Shown piece after piece: positions 39,969 through 47,597 of a stretch of DNA of 64,000 nucleotides. Position 1 is the first letter of the stretch; every line of letters starts with the position of its first letter. Made by a program: the position numbers and the translations under genes. The notes beneath the pieces were generated by a model. That model saw nothing but the letters and a program-made list of their open reading frames with translations, did not search any database and was not told the DNA's origin. Where the stretch lies: the NCBI RefSeq assembly GCF_000158195.2, contig NZ_GL987994.1, forward strand, positions 554,343 to 618,342, given 5' to 3'. This DNA comes from Fusobacterium mortiferum ATCC 9817. GTDB lineage: Bacteria; Fusobacteriota; Fusobacteriia; Fusobacteriales; Fusobacteriaceae.

Positions 39969-41993
39969 ATGAAAAAATTAGCAATACTGTCATTTTTAAT
40001 TTGTGCTGGTGTAGTTGCCAGAGGAGAGGAAAGTATACACTTAGGGGAAACAGTTGTCACATCTATGGGATTTGAAACTACTCTATTAGATGAACCAACT
40101 AATATCAGTGTTATAACAAAGGAGAAGATTGAGGAGAAAAATTATAAAAATGTGATAGAAGCCCTTGATGACAATCCTATGATAAATATAGTTAATTCAA
40201 GGAATGGAGCTGTAATCGATATGAGAGGTAGTGGAGATTCAGCTATGAACAATGTCAAGATTCTAGTAGATGGTGTGGCAATAAATCCATTTAATCCTAC
40301 TAGAAAGGGGCTAGGGCTAGAAACTATCCCTATGAGTAATGTAGAGAGAATAGAGATATCTCCAGGTGGTGGAGCAGTTCTATATGGAAATGGAGTTTCT
40401 GGAGGAGTAGTTAATATCATAACAAAATCTGGAGGATATACAGGTGGTTATGTAGAGAGTGATATTGACTCTTTCAATAACAAAAAGTTTTCAACAGGGG
40501 GGAACTATCAATTAAATGATAAAATCTCTTTTGGAATGAACTATGCTGGACAAAATAATGGAGAGTTCAGAGAGGGAGAGAAGGGGGCAAGTGACTATAT
40601 TGATGGAAATATTCAATACAAGCTTTCTGAAAAACATAAGTTTGGAATATCTGCCTCAAGATATGTAGAGAATGAAACTACATCTGGAAATGCTCTACAA
40701 AGAGATTTAAAGATGGCAGATGGAAGTAGCCTTGCTGAACACTATGGATTAGAAACTTTAGAGCAAAATAGAAAGGCTAAGGGACTTACTTCTACAGATA
40801 GAAATATCACAAAGGAAAATGTAACAGGAAAGTATGAGTACACTCCAAATAAAGATTTTACTTTAGGAGTTACAGCTTACAACACTAATATGTACAATAG
40901 AAGTAATACTTCTGGTTACTCTCTAAGTGAAGATAAGGATTCAAATAAAAAACCTTTAGGAACTTACACTTTAAAATCTACATCAAGTAGTGAAGATTTT
41001 AGAGAGGAAACAACAGGGGTACTATTAAAAGCCACTCAAAAATATGAGAGAGGAACTGTAATAGTAGGATTAGATGCTATATCTAGTAAATTTACAGGAA
41101 AGGGAGTATCAGATAAAGGGGTTACATCTATCTACAACTATCAAAAAGATATAGTGTCGCCATATATTTTAAATAAATATAATCTAACTGAAAACCTAGA
41201 GTTTATAGCTGGATATAGATATGAGTGGGCAGAGTTTGATATCAATAGAGATGATACTAGCAAAGAGGGAAAAACAACTCTTACTAGAAATGATTATGAC
41301 CTAACTAACAACTCATATGAGACAACTTTAAACTACAAATACAGAGACACAGGAAGTGTATTTGTAAGATTTGAAAAGGGGTATATGACTCCTACTCCTG
41401 GACAAAAAACAGAGAATAACTCTGTATTAAAACCAGAAACTTCTACTACTTATGAGTTAGGAATGAAGGACTATGTATTGGATAATACTTTTATCTCAGC
41501 ATCAATATTTAGATTGGAAAAGGAAGATGAGATAACTGGGTATAAGATAGATGGAGATAACTCTAAATACTTTAGAAATGAAGCTGAAACTACTAGAAAT
41601 GGTTTAGAGTTTACAATGGAAAACTACATTGGAGACTTAACTCTATCTTCTGGATTTGTATATATGGAAGCTGAAAACAAAGATGGAGAGAGATTAGAGG
41701 AGATACCAAGATTTAAGGCAAATGTAAGTGCAAACTATAGACTTACTTCTAAGCTAGATACTACTGTATCTTATACTTATATGGGAAGTAAAGAGGGGCA
41801 AGGGATAATGAACTCATCTCGTAGTCTAACAGATGTAGGAGTGAGATATAGAGTAACTGAATCACTTACAGTAAAAGCTGGAATAAACAATCTATTTAAT
41901 AAAGAGTACTATGAATCTCAAAACAATAGAGGACTTACAGCTAACCCAGGGGAAGAGAGAAGTTACTATATGGGATTTAAGATGACATTTTAA
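39969..41993 (+). CDS. TonB-dependent siderophore receptor
   Basis: An outer-membrane receptor of 674 residues. After the signal peptide MKKLAILSFLICAGVVARG comes a plug domain (VVTSMGFETTLLDEPTNISVITKEKIEEKNYKNVIEALDDNP...RGSGDSAMNNVKILVDGVAINP...IEISPGGGAVLYGNGVSGGVVNIITK), then a 22-strand-type barrel ending in aromatic YYMGFKMTF. I start at ATG 39969, one codon after a TTG. It is the first gene of an uptake operon with two FecCD permeases, an ATPase and a binding protein. Confidence 0.92.
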   Translation: MKKLAILSFLICAGVVARGEESIHLGETVVTSMGFETTLLDEPTNISVITKEKIEEKNYKNVIEALDDNPMINIVNSRNGAVIDMRGSGDSAMNNVKILVDGVAINPFNPTRKGLGLETIPMSNVERIEISPGGGAVLYGNGVSGGVVNIITKSGGYTGGYVESDIDSFNNKKFSTGGNYQLNDKISFGMNYAGQNNGEFREGEKGASDYIDGNIQYKLSEKHKFGISASRYVENETTSGNALQRDLKMADGSSLAEHYGLETLEQNRKAKGLTSTDRNITKENVTGKYEYTPNKDFTLGVTAYNTNMYNRSNTSGYSLSEDKDSNKKPLGTYTLKSTSSSEDFREETTGVLLKATQKYERGTVIVGLDAISSKFTGKGVSDKGVTSIYNYQKDIVSPYILNKYNLTENLEFIAGYRYEWAEFDINRDDTSKEGKTTLTRNDYDLTNNSYETTLNYKYRDTGSVFVRFEKGYMTPTPGQKTENNSVLKPETSTTYELGMKDYVLDNTFISASIFRLEKEDEITGYKIDGDNSKYFRNEAETTRNGLEFTMENYIGDLTLSSGFVYMEAENKDGERLEEIPRFKANVSANYRLTSKLDTTVSYTYMGSKEGQGIMNSSRSLTDVGVRYRVTESLTVKAGINNLFNKEYYESQNNRGLTANPGEERSYYMGFKMTF

Positions 41994-42021
41994 TTAATAT
42001 GAAAGATTTAAGGAGAGTTTT

Positions 42022-42975
42022 ATGTACAATATAGTTGTAACTGTGGCTCTTCTACTCCTAGCAATGATTTCTACATTGTTAGGGGTAGCTTCCACAGAGA
42101 TAAATGAAATCTTTGTTCAAGGAAGTCATAGCTATAATATATTTATATTTAGTAGAATTCCAAGGACAATCAGTATAATAGTAGCAGGATTTGGAATGAG
42201 TATTTGTGGACTTATTATGCAACAGCTCACTATGAATAAGTTTGTATCCCCTACTACTGCAGGAACATCAGAGGCTTCAAAGCTAGGAATATTAGTGGCG
42301 ATGATATTCTTTCCTTATGAGAGCCTTATTTTAAAGATGATAGTAGCTTCTATTTTTGCTATGGGAGGGACTTTTCTATTTTTAGGAATTATCAGAAAGA
42401 TAAAATCTAAAGATAATGTATTAGTACCACTGATAGGAATTATGATAAGTGGGATAGTAAGCTCACTGACTATGTTTTTTGCTTATAAGGGAGATATGAT
42501 ACAAAATCTTAGTGCTTGGTTATTTGGAGATTTTTCAGGGGTAATAAAGGGAAATTATGAGTTACTTTATCTCACTATCCCATTGGTAATAGTTGCCTTC
42601 CTATACTCTAAAAAATTTACAATCTCAGGGTTAGGAGAGGAGTTTGCTACAAACTTGGGACTGAACTATAAGCAAGTTGTAAATATTGGGCTTGGGCTTG
42701 TTTGTATTATCTCATCTCTAATAATCATAACAATAGGAGCTATCCCATTTTTAGGATTAATCATTCCAAATATTGTTTCTATGTTCAATGGAGATAATCT
42801 TTCTAAAAATATCTATCTAAGTGGAATCTCTGGAAGTGCCTTTTTACTTCTTTGTGATATTTTAGGAAGAGTTATAATCTATCCATATGAGATACAAATA
42901 GGTTTAGTATCTGGTGTCATAGGAAGTGGAATTTTCTTAATACTTATTTTAAGGAGGTTAAAACTTGAATACTAA
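42022..42975 (+). CDS. FecCD-family siderophore ABC permease, subunit 1
   Basis: A 317-residue inner-membrane permease with about nine spans. It shows the family features RIPRTISIIVAGFGMSICGLIMQQLTMNKFVSPTTAGTSEASKLG and GAIPFLGLIIPNIVSMFNG. Resembles FatD/CeuB-type catechol or hydroxamate permeases. AAGGAGAG precedes the ATG; the 3' end overlaps the next permease by 11 bases. Confidence 0.9.
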   Translation: MYNIVVTVALLLLAMISTLLGVASTEINEIFVQGSHSYNIFIFSRIPRTISIIVAGFGMSICGLIMQQLTMNKFVSPTTAGTSEASKLGILVAMIFFPYESLILKMIVASIFAMGGTFLFLGIIRKIKSKDNVLVPLIGIMISGIVSSLTMFFAYKGDMIQNLSAWLFGDFSGVIKGNYELLYLTIPLVIVAFLYSKKFTISGLGEEFATNLGLNYKQVVNIGLGLVCIISSLIIITIGAIPFLGLIIPNIVSMFNGDNLSKNIYLSGISGSAFLLLCDILGRVIIYPYEIQIGLVSGVIGSGIFLILILRRLKLEY

Positions 42976-43933
42976 ACATAAACATATTGAGCATAAACTT
43001 TCAATACTCTTTTTAGTGATGCTTGTTTTTATTGGAGTATTTCTAATGTTGGGAGTAAATTTCAGTAATTTTAGATTTCTTATAGGGCTACGTATTCCAA
43101 AACTTTTTGGGATAATTCTAAGTGGAATCTGTATCTCTGTATCTACACTGATATTTCAGACTATTACCAACAGTAGAATTTTGACTCCTAGTGTGATGGG
43201 ATTAGATGCTATGTATGTATTTTTACAGACAGCTATATTTTTTATCTTCCATAAATTTATACCAATTTTATCAGATGATATAGTTAAATTTTTTCTAACT
43301 ATTGTAGCTATGGTTTTTATTACTAGTAGTCTGCAAAAGCTTTTCAGTGGAAATTCCAAGGGAAAGATACTCTATATGGTTTTGATAGGTATGGTAACAG
43401 GGACTTTTTTAGATAGTCTTTCTAACTCTATGCAGGTTATTATGGATCCTAATGAGTTTTTGATACTGCAATCTAGTCTTTTTGCTAGCTACAATACAAT
43501 TAATATATATCTTTTAATAATTGCCTATATAATTTTAGGAGTAGTGATATATTTTATAATAGGAGAACACAACCAACTAGATGTATTGAGCCTTGGACAC
43601 GACCAAGCTATAAACTTGGGATTAGATTACAATAGAATTTTGAAAAAGTATCTTGTGGTAATCTCTATCCTAGTTTCAATATCCACTGCCCTAGTAGGAC
43701 CTATCACTTTTTTAGGACTACTTACTGTAAATATAGCCAAGGAGCTTTTTTCTACTTACAAACATATCTATCTGTCAATAGCAGGTATAGTCCTCAATAT
43801 TATATTTTTAATATTTGGACAACTGCTGGTGGAAAAGGTTTTCAATAACTCTATCTCTATTGGTACAATAATCAATTTTGTAGGTGGAATATATCTTTTA
43901 AATATACTATTGAAGGAGAGAAAAATAGCATGA
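42965..43933 (+). CDS. FecCD-family siderophore ABC permease, subunit 2
   Basis: A 322-residue partner permease starting with TTG at 42965, with AAGGAGG upstream. It has LRIPKLFGIILSGICISVSTLIFQTITNSRILTPSVMGLD and ALVGPITFLGLLTVNIAKEL, typical of FatC/CeuC-type partners. The stop overlaps the ATPase start by four bases (ATGA). Confidence 0.9.
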   Translation: MNTKHKHIEHKLSILFLVMLVFIGVFLMLGVNFSNFRFLIGLRIPKLFGIILSGICISVSTLIFQTITNSRILTPSVMGLDAMYVFLQTAIFFIFHKFIPILSDDIVKFFLTIVAMVFITSSLQKLFSGNSKGKILYMVLIGMVTGTFLDSLSNSMQVIMDPNEFLILQSSLFASYNTINIYLLIIAYIILGVVIYFIIGEHNQLDVLSLGHDQAINLGLDYNRILKKYLVVISILVSISTALVGPITFLGLLTVNIAKELFSTYKHIYLSIAGIVLNIIFLIFGQLLVEKVFNNSISIGTIINFVGGIYLLNILLKERKIA

Positions 43934-44685
43934 TTGAGATAAAAGGTTTAAGTAAAAAGTATCGTTCAAAATATGTGGTAAAAGATGTTACAACAGAGTT
44001 TCCAGATGGAAAGATAACTTGTATAATAGGACCTAATGGAGCTGGAAAGAGTACTCTTCTATCTATGATGAGTAGACTATCTGTCCCAGATGAGGGAGAG
44101 GTATTTATAGATGGAAAATCTATAAAGGAGTGGGATAAGCAGGAGTTGTCTAAGACTTTGGCAATACTAAAGCAGGAGAACAACACAAATATCAGGCTTA
44201 CAGTATATGAGTTAGTTTCCTTTGGAAGATTTCCCCACTCACAAGGGAAGCTTACTGTAGAGGATATAAGATATATTGATGAAGCTATTGAGTATATGAA
44301 CTTAGAGGAGTTTAAGGATAAGTACCTAGATGAGCTAAGTGGTGGGCAAAGACAGAGAGCTTACATAGCTATGGTTATTGCTCAAAATACTAAGTATATC
44401 TTACTAGATGAGCCACTAAACAATCTGGATATGAAAAATGCTGTTCAGATGATGAGAACATTTGAAAAGATGGTAAGGGATTTAAATAAGACAATAATAA
44501 TAGTTATGCACGATATAAACTTTACATCAGTTTATTCAGACTATATTCTAGCTATGAAAAATGGTAGGCTAGAGCATATGGATAGCTGTGAAAATATCGT
44601 AGTAAAAGATAAGCTAGAAAATCTCTATGAGATGGAATTTGATATTACAAAAATAAATAATAAGAGTATCTGTGTATATTTTTAA
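43930..44685 (+). CDS. Siderophore ABC transporter ATP-binding protein
   Basis: A 251-residue ATPase of the FecE/CeuD type. Walker A is GPNGAGKST (near residue 35), Q-loop LKQENN, signature LSGGQRQRA, Walker B YILLDEPLNNLD and the switch His in IIVMHDINFT. Translationally coupled to the preceding permease. Confidence 0.95.
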   Translation: MIEIKGLSKKYRSKYVVKDVTTEFPDGKITCIIGPNGAGKSTLLSMMSRLSVPDEGEVFIDGKSIKEWDKQELSKTLAILKQENNTNIRLTVYELVSFGRFPHSQGKLTVEDIRYIDEAIEYMNLEEFKDKYLDELSGGQRQRAYIAMVIAQNTKYILLDEPLNNLDMKNAVQMMRTFEKMVRDLNKTIIIVMHDINFTSVYSDYILAMKNGRLEHMDSCENIVVKDKLENLYEMEFDITKINNKSICVYF

Positions 44686-44694
44686 GGAGGAACA

Positions 44695-45624
44695 GTGAAA
44701 AAGATAATTGTAGGAATAATAGTTGTATTTATAGCTTTTATTGGATTTATGTATATAAAGAGCTCTGAAAATCAGGGAGCAGAGGTAGAAAAAGTGGTTA
44801 TAGAACACTCTTTAGGAAGTGTAGAAGTTCCAAAAAATCCTAAAAGAGTAGTGGTTTTTGACTATGGAATCTTGGATATACTAGATACTTTGGGAGCTAA
44901 TGTGATAGGATTGCCAAGAGATATGGTACCTGAGCATCTATCAAAATATAGTAGTGATAAATATGCAAATCTAGGAAGTTTAAAGGAGCCTAATTTAGAG
45001 AAAATCTACGAGGCTAAGCCAGACTTGATAATTATAGCAGGAAGACAGAGAGATTTCTACTCATCTCTATCAAAGATAGCCCCAACAATTTTTGTGGAAA
45101 CTTCATCTGCTGACTATATGAAGGGATTAAAAACTAATATAGATATTTTAACAAAGGTATTTGATAACTCTCAAATGTTAAATGAAAAATATGCAGAGAT
45201 AGAGAGCAGAGTTAAATCTATAAAAACTAAGGTAGAGGAGAAGGGATACAATGCTATGGTATTACTATCTAATAATGGTAGAATAGCAGCATATGGAGAG
45301 AAGTCAAGATTTTCAATATTCTATGACTATCTAGGGTTTAAGACAACTGGAGAAGTAGTGGCTAGTACCCACGGAAACAAGGTAACTTTTGAATATCTAT
45401 TGGAGAAAAATCCAAATTATATCTATATAGTAGATAAGGCAGCAGTTGTAGGAGATAATCTTTTAGCTAATAAGGCTTTTGATAATCCAATAGTAAAATC
45501 TACAAAGGCAGCTCAAAATGGAAATATTGTATTTTTAAATTCGGTGGTATGGTATACAGCTAGTGGAGGATTAAAATCTACTGAGATAATGCTAGATGAG
45601 GTAGAAAAATCTGTAAATAAATAA
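44695..45624 (+). CDS. Siderophore-binding periplasmic protein
   Basis: A 309-residue class III binding protein of the FatB/CeuE type. It starts with GTG after AGGAGGAACA. The N-terminus MKKIIVGIIVVFIAFIGFMYIKSS is an uncleaved-looking anchor without a lipobox Cys, so it may be tethered by the helix. Two Rossmann-like lobes follow (NPKRVVVFDYGILDILDTLGANVIGLP...KPDLIIIAGRQRDFY...AMVLLSNNGRIAAYG). Last gene of the operon; repeat D follows. Confidence 0.9.
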   Translation: MKKIIVGIIVVFIAFIGFMYIKSSENQGAEVEKVVIEHSLGSVEVPKNPKRVVVFDYGILDILDTLGANVIGLPRDMVPEHLSKYSSDKYANLGSLKEPNLEKIYEAKPDLIIIAGRQRDFYSSLSKIAPTIFVETSSADYMKGLKTNIDILTKVFDNSQMLNEKYAEIESRVKSIKTKVEEKGYNAMVLLSNNGRIAAYGEKSRFSIFYDYLGFKTTGEVVASTHGNKVTFEYLLEKNPNYIYIVDKAAVVGDNLLANKAFDNPIVKSTKAAQNGNIVFLNSVVWYTASGGLKSTEIMLDEVEKSVNK

Positions 45625-45650
45625 GTAAAATATATCAGTGAATTTGTTGT

Positions 45651-45802
45651 AATTCAAGAATGATGAAGATTGAGAAGAATAAATAGAGCAAGTCAGCGAA
45701 AGTGAATGCTAAAAAACACAATAAACCAAAGGTTTAACCCTTGTGTTTTTAATGAACTGAGCCTACTTGCTCTTTATTCTTTGAACGAAAGTTATTCTTG
45801 AA
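45651..45802. repeat. Long-hairpin dispersed repeat, copy D (type 1, inverted)
   Basis: The reverse orientation of copy A: AATTCAAGAATGATGAAGAT pairs with GAACGAAAGTTATTCTTGAA, AAGAATAAATAGAGCAAGTC with ACTTGCTCTTTATTCTT, and GCTAAAAAACACAA with TTGTGTTTTTAATG. It may end the siderophore operon transcript. Confidence 0.82.
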
Positions 45803-45835
45803 TATAACTTTGATTGAAGAATTTGTAATAACTTT

Positions 45836-45931
45836 CAATCTTTGTAATTCTTAAAGCTATTCCTATTCAACTTCTTAGAATATGGAACAATTCTTAGTTA
45901 TTATTTTAAATCATAAATAGCTGAGGAGTAA
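45836..45931. repeat. Half palindromic element left of the EamA gene
   Basis: CAACTTCTTAGAATATGGAA, CAATTCTTAGTTATTATTTT and AAATAGCTGAGGAGTAAC match the right half of the full element at 46845-47068. The corresponding partner half is found on the other side of the EamA gene at 46433-46475. Confidence 0.6.
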
Positions 45932-46003
45932 CTTATAATTTAGAGAGAAATTTGTTATAATAAATATGTAGAAATTAAAATTTTTTAAAGGAGAAAAAGG
46001 ATT

Positions 46004-46417
46004 ATGTGGTTTTTTTATGCAATTTTGTCAGCTGTGTTTGCTGCTCTAACTTCTATCTTAGCTAAGATGGGTATGGGGGAGATAAGTTCCAATCTAGCCA
46101 CAGCTATAAGAACTACTGTGGTACTTTTTATGGCTTGGGGAATGGTATTTGTAACTAGAACAGGAAATCAGATAGGGAGCATCTCTGGAAGAGAGTGGAT
46201 ATTTTTAGTTCTCTCTGGAGTGGCTACTGGGGCTTCGTGGCTGTGTTATTATAAGGCTTTGCAGATAGGAGAGGTTTCTAAGGTAGTTCCAGTAGATAAA
46301 TTTAGTATAGTCTTGACTATTTTCTTTGCTTTTATATTTTTAAAAGAGGTAGCTACTATGAAGGTTATATTAGGGGCTATCTTTATTACTATAGGAACTT
46401 TTATAATGATATTGTAG
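46004..46417 (+). CDS. Half-size EamA-family membrane carrier
   Basis: A 137-residue protein with about four to five spans, representing one EamA repeat rather than the usual two (MWFFYAILSAVFAALTSILAKMGM...WLCYYKALQIGEVSKVVPVDKFSIVLTIFFAFIFLKE). Single-repeat EamA proteins act as dimers, like small multidrug carriers. Full-length for this subgroup, so not truncated. AAAGGAGAAAAAGG precedes the ATG. It is isolated between repeats, which may indicate insertion with them. Confidence 0.85.
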   Translation: MWFFYAILSAVFAALTSILAKMGMGEISSNLATAIRTTVVLFMAWGMVFVTRTGNQIGSISGREWIFLVLSGVATGASWLCYYKALQIGEVSKVVPVDKFSIVLTIFFAFIFLKEVATMKVILGAIFITIGTFIMIL

Positions 46418-46432
46418 TTATTAACTTACACA

Positions 46433-46475
46433 ATTTTTTGAGTTTTCTTTAAATTTTTTCACTATCTGAGTAGTT
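46433..46475. repeat. Half palindromic element right of the EamA gene
   Basis: TACACAATTTTTTGAGTTTTCTTTAAATT...CTGAGTAGTTA matches the reverse of the left end of the element at 46845-47068. Confidence 0.6.
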
Positions 46476-46477
46476 AA

Positions 46478-46511
46478 TATAAAAAATACCCTGTAGGGTG
46501 TGAGGTCAGAA
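46478..46511 (-). terminator. Terminator of toxin-like cassette 3
   Basis: On the minus strand ACCCT-AC-AGGGT followed by ATTTTTT, just after the peptide stop. Confidence 0.65.
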
Positions 46512-46618
46512 TTACCTGTACTTTCTAAGTAACCAAATCACAATGATGAGAAGTAATCCACCTAGAAGAATTACATCATTACCAAAGTTATAGTCAGCTG
46601 CTCAATTGTTACAGTCAT
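46512..46618 (-). pseudogene. Frameshifted toxin-like peptide (cassette 3)
   Basis: The coding region is 107 bases rather than the 108 of the intact copies. One base is missing near codon 10, so the frame reads MTVTIEQLTITLVMM and stops. Beyond the lesion the old frame still matches the intact peptides through RKYR. Shine-Dalgarno, leader fold, promoter and terminator are kept. Loss of a single base in an otherwise well-kept cassette fits selection against a toxic product. Confidence 0.75.
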
Positions 46619-46761
46619 TTCTGTACCTCCTTAAAGTTGTGTTCTACTATCTACAAGAGTCGTTACTCCTTATAGATATGAAATAAGCCTCCACCGAAGT
46701 GAAAGCTTATCTCATAACGACTTTTACACACAACTTTAAGTTACCCATACAGGTTCTAGGT
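46619..46761 (-). ncRNA. Structured 5' leader of cassette 3
   Basis: Transcript CTTAAAGTTGTGT (46728-46740) pairs perfectly with ACACAACTTTAAG (46630-46642) next to GGAGG. The interior differs completely from cassettes 1 and 2 but is also folded: GTCGTTA/TAACGAC, ATGAGATAAGC/GCTTATTTCAT and CAC-UUCG-GUG with a UUCG tetraloop. The segment AGTCGTT...ACTCC recalls the two-hairpin elements. Confidence 0.65.
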
Positions 46762-46767
46762 AATTAA

Positions 46768-46796
46768 ATTATAACAAAAACTTTATAAAAAGTCAA
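46768..46796 (-). promoter_or_regulatory. Promoter of toxin-like cassette 3
   Basis: TTGACT (46791-46796) and TATAAT (46768-46773) on the minus strand with a 17-base spacer, as in the intact cassettes. Confidence 0.78.
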
Positions 46797-46799
46797 TTC

Positions 46800-46815
46800 T
46801 ACTAAAATTTTAGTA
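46800..46815. repeat. Short palindromic repeat, copy 5
   Basis: TACTAAAATTTTAGTA followed by AGAAG, four bases beyond the cassette 3 promoter. Confidence 0.75.
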
Positions 46816-46844
46816 AGAAGAAAAGCTACTAACTTATAGATATG

Positions 46845-47068
46845 AAGTAACTACTCAACCAGTAAATTAATTTAAGAAAACTCAAAGGATTGTGTAATTT
46901 ATGAAGAGAAATTAGATTAACTCAGCGAAATCGAACGCTAAAAAATGCAATAAGTCAAAGACTTAACCCTTGCATTTTTAGTGAGATAAGCTCATAGTTA
47001 ATCAACTTCTTGGAATATGGAACAATTCTTAGTTATCATTTTAAATCATAAATAGCTGAGTAGTAACG
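46845..47068. repeat. Palindromic element with long-hairpin core, copy E (type 2)
   Basis: The ends GTAACTACTCA and CTGAGTAGTAAC are inverted repeats. Inside them lies the type 2 long hairpin (46877-47035) with AGATTAACTCAGCGAAATCG, GCTAAAAAATGCAA...TTGCATTTTTAGTG and TAGTTAATCAACTTCT. It is a full version of the shortened element at 50962. Between 47068 and 47110 a second copy of the ATAAGCTTCCACCCAAGTGAA motif of the cassette 3 leader appears. Confidence 0.7.
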
Positions 47069-47109
47069 ATATAAAATAAGCTTCCACCCAAGTGAAAGCC
47101 TATAAATAA

Positions 47110-47463
47110 TTATTCTATATTTATCCTAAAATTATTAAATCCTATTGACTCAGCATACTTAGCTCCCCATTTTACAAGAGATTCTAAGATAGGAATAAGC
47201 TCCTGCCCCTTCTCAGTAAGAGAGTACTCCACCTTAGGAGGTACAACAGGGTACACCTTTCTATTGATAAGCTCATCTTCCTCTAACTCCCTCAACTGTC
47301 TAGTCACCATTCTTTCATTGATACTGGGAATAAATCTTTTCAAATCACTGTGTCTAGCCACCTTATTTGTATTTATATAGTAAAGGATAATAGGTTTCCA
47401 TTTTCCTCCTATAATATCTAAAGTCAATTCAAAATAGCAATTATACTGTTTTTCTCTATTCAT
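47110..47463 (-). CDS. HxlR-family winged-helix regulator
   Basis: A 117-residue regulator of the HxlR/MarR-like type: NCYFELTLDIIGGKWKPIILYYI, then LKRFIPSINERMVTRQLRELEEDELINRKVYPVVPPKVEYSLTEKGQELIPIL. The single Cys8 in QYNCYFELT is at the site used for redox or electrophile sensing in this family. Divergent from the CoA-disulfide reductase gene across a strong palindromic operator, so it probably senses sulfur or thiol stress. Confidence 0.88.
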   Translation of the reverse strand: MNREKQYNCYFELTLDIIGGKWKPIILYYINTNKVARHSDLKRFIPSINERMVTRQLRELEEDELINRKVYPVVPPKVEYSLTEKGQELIPILESLVKWGAKYAESIGFNNFRINIE

Positions 47464-47507
47464 TTTATCACCCTCTTTGGTATATTTTACCTTTTATACT
47501 CAAAAAA

Positions 47508-47539
47508 GTAAAGTACAGACAAAAATGTCTGTACTTTAC
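47508..47539. promoter_or_regulatory. HxlR operator, perfect 14-bp inverted repeat
   Basis: GTAAAGTACAGACA (47508-47521) and TGTCTGTACTTTAC (47526-47539) are perfect inverted repeats with a four-base spacer, midway between the divergent HxlR and reductase genes. The core GTAC-N-GACA is typical of HxlR-type sites. Confidence 0.78.
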
Positions 47540-47597
47540 AAAAGGTGTAGTAAAGACTTATAATAAAAATATACAAAAGAAGTTTAGGAGGGGAACT

